Below are positions 8,445 to 18,565 of a stretch of 18,985 bases of DNA, one piece after another (the first letter of the stretch is position 1; every line of letters begins with the position of its first letter). The notes under the pieces are model-generated. The model made no database searches, was not told where the DNA came from, and saw only the letters and a list, made by a program, of their open reading frames with translations. Location of the stretch: positions 1-18,985 of the forward strand of contig MSJI02000668.1 in the NCBI GenBank assembly GCA_001931905.2, in the 5' to 3' direction. The DNA comes from Cladosporium sp. IMV 00045 (taxonomy: Eukaryota > Ascomycota > Dothideomycetes > Cladosporiales > Cladosporiaceae). The position numbers and the translations under genes are program-made.

Positions 8445-11165
8445 ATGGCCTTCTCCACAAGTGTACGTTCCTGGATTACGCTCTCAAGCTTCAAGCTTTC
8501 CTTGTTAGCTTCTCACTAACATCTGACTTCCTACCCACAGGCACGCTCCTTCACCAATCTCCCCAACGCTACTTTCTCTACTTCAAACAAAAACGGCGCA
8601 TCTACGACGCCTTGGGGAGAGAAGAATATTTGGGCATTCAACAGCGGTTTGGCAACACGAGACACCAAACTTGATGCTGCGAAGCTACGAGACTACGGCA
8701 CACAAGGATCTAATGGACACTTGGGCGACGAGAAGAAGTCAGGCTCTGGAGTATTGCTAGAGGGATCACACCCTACCAGCTCGGCTTGGGGACTGCGTCC
8801 AGATCTGAATAATCGATCGCTCACTGGCACCCAACCCACAGACTCTACAAACCCTCAAACTCGGCCAGCGAATACACCCGCCTCTCACCAGATATGCCTC
8901 TCAATGATCGACAACATGTCTCCAACCACTACCCGCCCACCTACCATCAATCTCACAAGCAACGACTTCAAGGCTAGAACGGCGCATAACAGCTTTCCCA
9001 GCCATGACAGCAAGCCACCACCTCTCTACACCAAGTTCAACGTCGCTGCACCTGCGATCGATACTCCAAGGACATCCATCTCGCCGACAGAGGCGAGAAA
9101 ATCAATATGGGCCATGAGCCCAACAAACTCTCGCGATCCAAGTCAGCCGCCCTCCCGGCAAGAGATGGCCCTGCCAGATCCGGGTCACTTCACGAGCGGC
9201 AACACGCGTACCCACTCACTTTCGTCGCAGCGCACCATCACCTTCGGCGGAGGCTCGAATGGCGTCGACCAGATGCTCCCGCAATTTGGACAGATGAATC
9301 TCGGTCACAACGACCATGCGACAGCTTTGCGCAAAACGTCTGAAACCTGGATTCCTCAGCAAAGTCATCGCACCATGCAGGGTGGTCCTAAGCTCGACTT
9401 CATGCCGCCTCGCGAGAAAGCCGAAGCTCAGGAGCTCGATCCGTTTGGCATGGGCAATTATACGCCTGACGATTTTGCTCCTAAACACGCGCAAGCCTTG
9501 AATCTATTCTCTAATCCTAAGCATGTATCCTCCATGTATGATGTGCGTCCGCCTCTACCCTTCACGGCTGGTGGCGCTGCCGCACCACCTTACGACTACC
9601 AAAGTGAGTTGAAGACACATCTCGAATGGCCAGCCTACTCAGAGGACCTGGCGCTTCCCAGAGAACTTGGCGCTGTATCCGAACAGCAACAGGCTCTCCT
9701 CGATCCACGTCTGCAGCAGATGCTTGCGCTGAGGTCCACCTATCCGGCTGCTTTCTTCAACCCGTACGCTGTGGCCAATGGGGTCCAAAATGGCACATCA
9801 TCGCCTTACTTTCCTGTCTACCCCATGGGACTCTCCAGCCTCGACAATAATGTCTCACCTCGTGAGACACTTGTCAGCGACGGAATTCAGAGCCTCAAGC
9901 TTTACGAATTCAAGAACATCGGCAAGAACAGCAAGCGCTGGGAGTTGAGCGACATTTTCGACCACATCGCTGAATTCGCCGGCGATCAGTACGGCTCTCG
10001 ATTCATCCAAACCAAACTAGAGACCGCCAATTCCGATGAGAAGGAGCGTGTATTTCGCGAGATCGAGCCAAACGCCATTCCCTTGATGACAGACGTTTTT
10101 GGCAACTACGTGATTCAGAAGTTCTTCGACCACGGCCACCAGGATCACAAGAAGATGATTGCGAACAAGATGCGAGGCCAGGTGTTGAATCTGAGTCTGC
10201 AAATGTACGGTTGCCGAGTCGTCCAAAAAGCGCTGGAACACATCCTGGTCGAACAGCAGGTCGCACTCGTTGGGGAGCTTGAGAACCACGTCCTGAAGTG
10301 CGTCAAGGACCAGAACGGAAACCACGTCATCCAGAAAGCCATCGAACGTTGCGCCCCAGAGACCATCGGTTTCATCTACCAGGCTTTCCTCGGTCAAGTC
10401 CAGCATCTCAGCCTGCACCCCTACGGCTGTCGGGTGATCCAACGCTGTCTCGAACGACCAGAATGGTTTCCGTCAAAGCCCAGGATCCTGGCAGAGCTCC
10501 ACGATAGCATGCAGCATGGCATGATCGCCGACTCGTATGGCAACTACGTCGTGCAGCACGTCGTCCAGAAGGGCAGCCTGATGGACAAGAATCACGTCTT
10601 TAGGATCATGATCCAAGGTCTCGAGGGCTACAGCAAACACAAATTTGCCAGTAACGTCGTCGAGAAGTGCATCGAGTACTCCGACGATACTTGGAGACGT
10701 GAGGTGGTCAACGTCTTGACTGCGCCTGATCAGCGTCGCTCCGAAGGCGACACCACACTCGTATCGATGATCAAGGACAACTTCGGCAACTACGTGATCC
10801 AGAAGCTGCTGGACAAACTCTCCTTCCAAGACTACCAGTACTTCACCAACCATCTCGCAGTCGCCATCGCCCTTGCCAAGCGCCACGGCTGCGGCAAGCA
10901 AATTGCAGCTATCGAAAGCCGCATGCGCCGCTTCGGTATTCCAGCCCACCAGCAACGCCAACCCGCCTCTTTCGGCATCGCCATGCCAGCGCCGTATGGA
11001 AGTCACTATACCTCCGTGGCCAACACTCCTGCTCTGCTCACGCCCGATTCGCAAAGTCTGCAGCCCAGTACCGTTCCTTCGGTCAATGGTGATGCGGTCG
11101 AGGGCGCACAAAATTCGGGTCGTAAAGAAAGCGAGCCTGCTCTTGATCCGAAAATGCGTCGCTGA
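8445..11165 (+). CDS. Pumilio/PUF-domain RNA-binding protein, Puf3-like
   Basis: Two exons: 8445-8462 (MAFSTS) and 8541-11165, total 880 residues. The 78-nt intron has donor GTACGT, branch CACTAAC at 8514-8520 and acceptor CACAG. The ATG sits in a good context (CATCATGG), and the frame reads through the junction into PWGEKNIWAFNSGLA. Residues ~40-470 are Ser/Pro/Thr/Gln-rich and probably disordered. The PUM-HD spans ~473-804 with eight repeats. RNA-contact triplets, by repeat: R1 S-R-Q, R2 N-Y-Q, R3 C-R-Q, R4 N-H-Q, R5 C-R-Q, R6 N-Y-Q, R7 S-N-E, R8 N-Y-Q. By the known PUF code this reads UGUAUAUA, within the Puf3/Pumilio site UGUANAUA. Known role: binds 3'UTRs and recruits the Ccr4-Not deadenylase; in yeast, Puf3 controls mRNAs for mitochondrial biogenesis. 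The C-terminal ~75 residues are low complexity. No disruption is seen. Confidence 0.93.
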
Positions 11166-12950
11166 GGAATGACATGATGGCCCGTCTTGTGAGCAGTCAC
11201 GACTTGGAGCAGCCCGAACACCCACATCTTTTTCTTGACTGCATACACTTGGCATCCGTGACGAGTCGCAAACGCCGAGCGGGCGACAAGGCCACGTTCT
11301 TTTGCCTTTTTCTTTTCTTTTCCACTACTATTTTCTTATTTCTCCCCCTTCACTTCAACGACCTCATGAATTACTATCACCCACGACCCTTTCCTCTCCG
11401 CCTTGACCCTTTCTCTCTTTCACGAGGTTTTTTCGGGGAACAACAGGACTACATCCAACGACCACCATCACGACACGACCAATCATCCACCGGCGCAGGC
11501 GGCGAAAACGACCAAACCCAAAACGAGATTTACGATGTTACGTGCTTACACAGGACCTTGGGCGGGGAGGGCAACACAAAAATCAAAACACAGGACACGC
11601 GGACATAGGGGGACGGAAAATTCAAGGGCCGGCCGCATTAACGAAACGGAATGCAATGCAATGCAATGGGGCTCAACAGGCAGGGGGCACTGAAAGTGTC
11701 AGGGAGTATTTGGATTGACTTTTCACGACTGCATCACTCTTTTTTTTTTCCCCTGGATTTCCATGGCCTCGGCGATGGACAAGGGGGAAGAAGTGGGTGT
11801 GATATTGGCTGAGAGGTGTTTTTTGGCGAGTTGGGAGTTTGATATTCCTTCTTTTTTCAAATCGTGCAAGGAAATGGGATGCAAATGGGTTGTTCCAAGG
11901 AAACAAAGGCTTGCGAATATCGATACCCCCTTTTCTTTTTTGGTGTTCGTGGTTCTTTGGCGTTTCCCTTTTTTTGCTTTTGCTTGGTTATCTTTTCGCT
12001 GGGCGCTTTTGCGGGATTTCGAGTAGCGAGTATGATGAATACAATGACGATGGACGTGGATTTGAATCATCACCTGAATTCGACCCGATCTGATCGAAAT
12101 CGGATCCGGTCTCTTTTTCCTACCCTTTTCTTTGTGCATCTTGATGTGCATTCATGTGAGATTCTCTGACCCGTCTACGTATCGTTCTCTCCATCACCCG
12201 TGGTTTGTGGTCGCATCAGGATGCTTCTCGGGCTTGGCTCGCTGCTCGCGAGACAAGAACTGGGGCTGAAATAGAGCAATTAATCGATGTCGTTATGCAT
12301 GCATGCATTGTGAGGAAAACGAGGTGGCGAGGCCAAAGCAGTAAGTAAGACACGAGCGAGCGAGAAGTCTATGGGTTCAGTACCGTGCATGAATGCGTTG
12401 TTGTGCGATGATGTCCCCATGTGAAATGACAACACCACCTTTCTTGCTCTCTTTGTTCCTCTCATACATGTACACACTCTCCCTTCACAAAATAACGCGA
12501 CGCCTCCGCCCCTTTCTTCGCCGTTGCTGTTGAGTGAGACGGTCCTTGCGTTCGTTTCTGGCGTCTACAATCCGTCTGCAGAATGAGAAAGGTTTTGCTT
12601 GAGCCGGATGGAATCGGAGGGAAGTAGAGAACTCTATCGTTTGGCAAGTTTCCGGCTTTCCCTGTGCCTTTCTTTGGTGTGGTCGAGGAAGACGGTGAGG
12701 GGAGGTTCTTTCGTTGCTTTGAGCGTGATTTTACCTATGCCGTCGCTTCGAACTCGAATCGAATCGAATCGAGGCTTTGGCTTTGATGTGGACGGGTGAG
12801 GTGCGGTTTGGGTCTGTGAGATCCTGTTTCGGAGTGAGGACTCTATCTGCCTTTCACGGTTCTTTGTGTGTTGTTTCGGCGATCGCGAGGATGGAGGACT
12901 GTCGTTAGATGTGGGATTTCCTCTGGGTGCAGAGAAAGTGCTTCATACCA

Positions 12951-12975
12951 ACACACACACCACACACACACGCAC
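12951..12975. repeat. (CA)n microsatellite
   Basis: Imperfect CA run in the spacer between the PUF gene and the secreted-protein gene. Confidence 0.85.
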
Positions 12976-13040
12976 AAAGGCCGCGGCGCTCCCTAAGTCT
13001 TGGGCAAACGACTTTCTGCCAGATTATATGACTTGGCTGT

Positions 13041-13054
13041 CCTCGAGCTCGAGG
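13041..13054. repeat. 14-bp perfect palindrome CCTCGAGCTCGAGG
   Basis: Perfect dyad symmetry with no spacer. It could be a site for a dimeric regulator or could be chance; nothing nearby decides it. Confidence 0.6.
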
Positions 13055-13965
13055 ATAATGCATGGGACTGTGGGGGGGAAGAGTCGCTCAGGCTTGTGAT
13101 TGATTTCAGTGTCACCGGTGATGATGGTAGCAGCACAAGCTTGTGCGGGCATTGTTTCGGACTAGATATCAGAATCGGGTCGAGACGAGGGGATTGATAT
13201 GCTACCGTCACGCCAATTTCGTGCGGCTACCGTCGCTGAGATTGACGTGTACTTCAGTGATGAGATGCGGTCAATGATCTGAGGTTCGTTCATGAACACA
13301 TGCCTAACGTGATCTTCAACAACATCGCAGATCCAGAGTGGGAGGAGATGTGCAAGGTGTTGCCTGGTGCTCCATTGGCCGACAAGACCAAGGCCGAAAC
13401 CACGCCTCCCACGAGAGCATGTACGCGGACAAGGACACCATGATGCGGCTGAAGTCCTCGAGCAAACTTTTACCCAAACTCTCACGGTTTTGAGATGTTA
13501 GGCATTGAGGTGATCCAAAATCTCGATCCCCCCAAGAAGCATCGCGCGTGCCCTTCGCCTTGAAGCCGACATGTACGTCCGTCATGAGACCTTTCGTCGT
13601 CTGAGAAGAGCTCAAGTGACTCCTCGCTCCTTCCCCTGGCAACGATGCCCAAGCTCCGCTTCGCGTGATGAGGTGAAGCTATTGGGATTTCCCTCACCAG
13701 ACCGCCATTCAATCAAATATCATCCAAATTGAACATGCTGAGTTCGAGGAGAACGCCCTCATCTTTCTGATTCTCCTCATTGTAATGAAGCGTGGGTTGC
13801 CATCACTTGTCGTCGTCAATGACCCCGAGGCGCAGCCACGTGCCCATCGCCCAACGCTTCAGGCCAGCTCGTGCCTTCCCTCACTGCCTTCTTCACGAGA
13901 GCTCAATGAGCAAGTAATCTCACCGCCGCCGGCTGCTGCCTGAGCACATGCCCATGCCAGGTAGG

Positions 13966-14102
13966 CATAAATAATTCCTCCTTTTCCACTTTCTTCCTTT
14001 CCCTTTCACCAACATCTCCCACACCATCCCCCTCCTCTTCTGTCCTGCTTCCATCAACAACAATCACAACAGCCAACAACGCCCACCAGAGAACCAGCCA
14101 CC
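13966..14102 (+). promoter_or_regulatory. Core promoter and leader of the secreted barrel-protein gene
   Basis: A TATA-like CATAAATAAT at 13966-13975 is followed by ~85 bases of CT-rich sequence, then a CA-rich stretch running into CCACCATGG at the start codon. The order TATA, CT block, optimal start context is typical of strongly expressed filamentous-fungal genes. The transcription start is inferred only. Confidence 0.55.
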
Positions 14103-14535
14103 ATGGTTTCCATCAAGTCCCTCACCCTCGCCGTCATGGCCTTCACTTCCACTGCTGTCGGCGTCGACAACGCCCGCATCACCTACTACGACAACCAGGA
14201 CGCCAGCAACATGCAGTTCGGCGCCTGCGAGCAGCCGCAGGGCACTCTCGCCGCCCCGTACGGTGCTGCCATGGGCTTCGAAGACAACGGCAACAAGCAG
14301 ACCTGCGGCAAGTGCATCAACGTCCACTACCAGGGCAAGTCCGTCAAGGTCCAGGTTCGTCGGGCACTCACTCCCTTTCCTTTCATTCACCTTTGCTGAC
14401 AACATCAATCAGGTCGTCGACAAGTGCAGCGCCTGTCCGCACAACGGCCTCGACCTCTGGCTCCCGGCCTTCACCCAGCTCGCCAACAAGGACGTCGGTG
14501 TCCTCTCCGCCAGCTGGGAGTACGTCGACTGCTAA
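14103..14535 (+). CDS. Small secreted double-psi beta-barrel (RlpA/expansin-like) protein
   Basis: Exons 14103-14354 and 14413-14535 give 124 residues. The 58-nt intron has donor GTTCGT, branch GCTGAC and acceptor ATCAG. Residues 1-~20 form a signal peptide (short basic n-region, LTLAVMAF core, AVG end). The mature part matches the DPBB fold: ARITYYD start, CGKC, then VVDKCSAC with Asp87, the LDLW...AFTQLA helix, and SWEYVDC at the very end. It has six cysteines (42, 68, 71, 89, 92, 124), including two CxxC pairs. Known of the family: small fungal DPBB proteins are secreted, barwin/expansin-related, and often plant-induced or wall-associated; most have no proven catalytic activity. The protein is a bare domain with no carbohydrate-binding module. 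Codons are strongly C-ending, suggesting high expression. It is a candidate effector or wall-acting protein; which one is inference. Confidence 0.88.
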
Positions 14536-14545
14536 GCAGTTGAAG

Positions 14546-14600
14546 GTACGTTGTTGTCGAGTGTGTCGTTCACGTCAACTTCCACTGACTGTTCTTGCAG
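14546..14600 (+). other. Probable 3'UTR intron of the secreted barrel-protein gene
   Basis: Ten bases after the TAA there is a strong donor AAG|GTACGT. It is followed by a branch-like CACTGAC at ~14583-14589 and the acceptor TTCTTGCAG at 14600, giving a 55-nt intron with all fungal signals. It lies outside the coding frame. Being under 50 nt from the stop, its junction would not be expected to trigger decay. Confidence 0.6.
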
Positions 14601-16187
14601 CCAACACCAACACACCCCTTTTTTCCTCTTGCACCAGTATCATTTACGCGGTGCTACCTGCTGCGGCAGAAGTGGCGCGGTTGATCACAGAGAGATGACA
14701 TGCATGAATGACTGACAGACATGACGGTGATGACGGAATGAAATGAAATGACTTCACTTCCACTTCTTGTGCCTTCTCTTCGTGTGTGCTTGTGATGCCG
14801 TGATGTCTTTGCCACACTTTCGTCTGCTTTCGATGCATTCGGACTCATTTGAAAACGATGGTGTGTGATGACGGGTGCAGTATCCCTCGGCCATCTGTGT
14901 AGACCGGCGACTTCACGAAGCGCCCATGAAGTTGGTTATTGTGAGCGAAACCCCTGTAGACAAGCGAACAAAACATCGGCACGAACATCGTAATCGTTCG
15001 GCCTTCGTATTTCTTGTCAAATACTTGTAGTGTCTGTCAAGTTCATGTCTCGCAGCGGTCTGTAAACAGGCAGCGTCAAGTCTTGAAGCCGCATGGTGGT
15101 GGTGGTGGTGAGCCGGCGGGCTTTTCGTGAGGCAAATTCACTTCCCACCCAGCCACCTTCACCGTTCACACGACGCCCACGCCCACGCCAAACCTCAGCG
15201 CTTGAACAAGCAGAGCACGACAATCGCCCTGGAAGCATTCACCGTGAACAGAAACCCCCACTCAGTCGGAGCTGCGGTGCTGATGAATCGCTGAGAGCCA
15301 GCCTGTCGTCACGGCATTGTTCGGCTGCCCACCCAGCCCATGCAGAGGACTCAAATACACGCTCGACGCGCAGTCGGTGTCAATCACAAAGACGAGCTGA
15401 CGCAACAGAGGGCGCTGTAGGTCCGACGATAGCATTCGAGCGGCCCTACTCCGACAGAATCATCGAAGACGGCGACAACACATCTGCTTCCTCCGACCAC
15501 ATCGGCTGGCACAGTGGGGTTGATCAACCAGCTCCCTTCGCAGTGCGGATGGCTTTGACGCGACGGAAAATACGACCAAACCGCCATCGAAACCATGAAA
15601 AGGTGCCTGAAGAAAGAGATGGGCAGCGGCATACCCTGCACAAGCCGGGATGAAGGCCTGTGGGTGGCAGGAGTGGCGCCTTCTGAGGAACTTCTTCGCT
15701 TTATCCATACATCAAACGGACAGGGGAGTGAGCAGACAATTTGCTGAGAGCAACCAAGGCTACCCAGGCTCGCAGTGGAACAATGAGCAGTGGTATCGAA
15801 CACCCTCGGTCTGGCTCGTGGAGACTTGAGACATGCGGCCTCGGCCAGAGTGGGCATCAAGAAGATTCGAATACTCAGCGAGATCGAAAGAGCGCGCAAG
15901 TGGCAGCTACAACCGAGAGAGGATGGTAATGGGTCTGAGAGCGACATGAAGAACTTGGACCCGCTCCGCATCCACGGCACTCTGTGCTTGTCTTCGTCAA
16001 GCAGCGACTGCACATCGCCTCCGGGAGTTCTCAAGAGCCTCGAGACAGATAACAAGGCGAAGGCTTCGTGGCGATCAACCCAAGAGCTCTCGTGCTTTAC
16101 TTCCGACAAATCGATGTACCCAGCATGGCTTTTCGACCAGGATGGACAAAGACACGAAAAGACAAGACGTCGAGGTCTCTGCAAGCT

Positions 16188-16365
16188 CTGCTCGAAAGGA
16201 AGCTCAGTATCAAGTTACAGATGCGGCTTCCAAGGACCAGCTGGGCTGCAATGCGAAGCATGACAGCAAGGAGGATCTGCTCGAGAATAGACTCAATCTC
16301 AAGTTACAGATACGGTATCCGAGGACCAGCTGGGATACACTGCAAGGCATGACAGTAAGCACGGC
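16188..16365. repeat. 89-bp tandem duplication, two diverged copies
   Basis: Copy one starts at 16188 (CTGCTCGA) and copy two at 16277 (CTGCTCGA). Shared blocks (CAAGTTACAG at 16211/16300, GACCAGCTGGG at 16235/16324, GCATGACAG at 16258/16347) are all offset by exactly 89, so there is no indel. Over ~83 comparable bases I count about 17 differences (~80% identity), mostly transitions. The period is not a multiple of three. Confidence 0.85.
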
Positions 16366-18548
16366 AGTACAATGACACGCGAACCAACGGCATCGTGTGT
16401 CCTGGATAAGAGCAAAGCCTGCGAGGGTTTGCTGTGGGAAGGCTGGAGTTGTTCGAGGATGATACCCTTGACGATGATACTTCAGCCACGAAAAATCATG
16501 GCCAGGACTTATCCTCTTCGTTTGAATGCGCCCAGTTCCTAGTCGAGACGGCTTCGATGGCACGTCGACTGCGATGATCTAACATGACGGCGCAGAGCAG
16601 TCAGATGATCGATTCGATTCTTTCGACACCGGGCTCCCATGATCAATCGCCATCGTTTTCGAAGGCCTGATCGAATGCCGGACGAGCTTCCAGGTGGTGT
16701 ACTTTACGAAGATGGCCAAATTCACGGTGGCATTTGCATCAAGATCGACGACCTCATAAGGAGACGGAACACACTCGCTATAAGCGAGTGGACAGCCTTG
16801 GGAGTACCTATGATTGGATGCCTTGGATGGATTGGGGTTTGTTCGGCAAGGGCTTGCATATCGATCGCAACACCAGTCTGCCGCTGGTCAGGCATGCGGT
16901 CTAAGGATCCAGGCTCCCCTCGAATGGTGTGACGCTTCAGACAACGCCATGTGGCTCTCTTTCTTGACAGCTGATGGTGTTGAGGCGGCATAGCTCGCTG
17001 GTCATTGGAAATTCGGTTTCACTGGCAGAACCGAACCAAGGATCGTACTGAATGGAATAGCGGATCGGCCTTCTTCCAGCATGTTGGAAGCTCTCTACAG
17101 GACCTCAAACCAGGGCGTGGATCAGTATTTTCCGAAGCGTGAGCAGCATCTTCCGAAGCGTAGCAATATGCGATTGGCATCCAGGAGACAAATTATTAGC
17201 AATATTTTTGAGCACAAGGACTTTGTAAGGCTCAGTCAACTTCAGAGAATCCAAGAGCAATAACTCGGTTGAGGAATGCTAGACGTAGCAGTTCTGGTCG
17301 CGTCGGCATCTGCGAACACACGCTGCTCGATAGAGCGGCTTGTAAGTCTAGCATTGGCGTCGCAAGAGAGTTCTCAGCACTCCTCTCGCAGTTGATCATG
17401 GCTATTGAGCATGAGCAATGTACCACTTTGCCTCTCAAGAATCGAATATGTCAAATCCGAGGATACTTGCTGGAGGGTGGCGCTGGGATACATGCTTCGA
17501 ATCGAGCAACATTTGAGACTTTCGAAGGACGGATTGCTCGTGGACCTTCCCATGTCTTCAAGAGATCTGTTCAATCCTAGTCGCCGAGATTCCAGGAGGT
17601 ACGGCCACGTGTATGCCTTCAAGGGAATAGTCTCCGCCAGACGTGATGCCGCACGCTCGTCACGCCGCACCACTTTCCAGGAGGCGAGCCTCGTCGACAT
17701 TGGTATTATTTCAAGACATCGGCTGGAGATGTAGAATGGCGCTCTTGTGGCAGATTGCCGTGCGGCTCTGCACAGGCACACGCCTTTGCGGTGGTGGTGA
17801 GCATCCCCGTCGAGGAGAGAGGCGCGCCGATGTTGTGCACGGCTGATGGCCCGTGCTCTTCCTCTCGATCCTCCAGCCGACGACGACGACGACATCTCTC
17901 ACGTCTCTCCGACAGGCGAGAGCGATAGGCTCTGCCAGATGAATAACCTCTCGCGATGTCCTTGTGCATCTGCTCCGGCTCTTGCTCTCCCGTCTATCCC
18001 TCCACTTGATGTCTCCCAGCAAGGGCGGCGAAGTTGTCTGCACGATAGGGGGATTTGAAGGCGGCTCGACATCATGTCCAACGAGTAGCGTAGGTATTCG
18101 GCCAGGCGATTCCCCGGCGGCGCGGTGAGGTGGTGTTTCCGAGCTGAACTCCCTTTCACGGAAAGCACGGTCAGGAAGGGAGCTGGAAGACGGCGTTTCT
18201 TTCCCTGCAAAACCGTTCCGTGCAAGAACAAAGGCGTGGTGGAAAGCTCAACCGCCCGCCCAGTCGCTCGTGGGCGGCAAGTCTTACCAACCACCGGGAT
18301 ACATGCAAGCAGGCTGAGAGGAGGCAGGAGAGGCAAGCACAGCACGCCTTCCAGCATGACAAGGTAGGAGACAAGGCGGGAGAAGAACGCTCAAGCTCGA
18401 CGTGCAAATGCCGTCCAGAACCTTACGATCTGATCCACTTCATACAGTCACAAGGGCAGACAACGCAACGGAGCCGTCAACGGTCAATTCAATGTTACCA
18501 ATCTACCTGTTCACCCAAGAAACCCATTCAGACAAGACAAGGCATAGG

Positions 18549-18565
18549 ACCTACCTAAGGTAGGT
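18549..18565. repeat. Inverted repeat ACCTACCT-A-AGGTAGGT
   Basis: Perfect 8-bp arms around a single A. Related TACCTA/TAGGTA words recur at 18773-18779, 18837-18849 and 18915-18920. These could be regulatory sites of a gene to the right, or a local simple-sequence tendency. Confidence 0.6.

Larger units (their letters stand above)
11166..13965. other. Intergenic spacer with T-rich 3'UTR-like stretch and possible coding relic
   Basis: The first ~900 bp after the PUF stop is rich in T runs and fits a 3'UTR. From 12.2 to 13.2 kb I see only simple repeats: ATGCA near 11650 and 12295, CGAAT near 12755, CA at 12951-12975. From ~13.2 to 13.94 kb there are three consecutive + strand stop-free stretches (13331-13493, 13514-13732, 13677-13943) with protein-like composition, but in different frames and unlike any family I know. 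They are described as a finding, not called as a gene. Confidence 0.4.

Noticed and set aside
10473..11255. 260-codon open frame antisense to the PUF gene
   Set aside because: It lies opposite conserved PUM repeats and is explained by the codon bias of the PUF gene.
11723..12151. 142-codon Lys-rich frame on the - strand
   Set aside because: It is the complement of the T-rich 3'UTR-like stretch; low complexity.
15384..16184. 266-codon open frame on the - strand
   Set aside because: The product is Ser/Arg/Cys/Pro-rich without recognisable motifs, and it overlaps equally open + strand frames; it looks like a by-product of stop-poor DNA.
16188..16365. Repeat-induced point mutation as the cause of the transitions
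   Set aside because: The duplication is far shorter than the usual size for RIP, the changes are not mainly CpA to TpA, and the base composition is not AT-rich.
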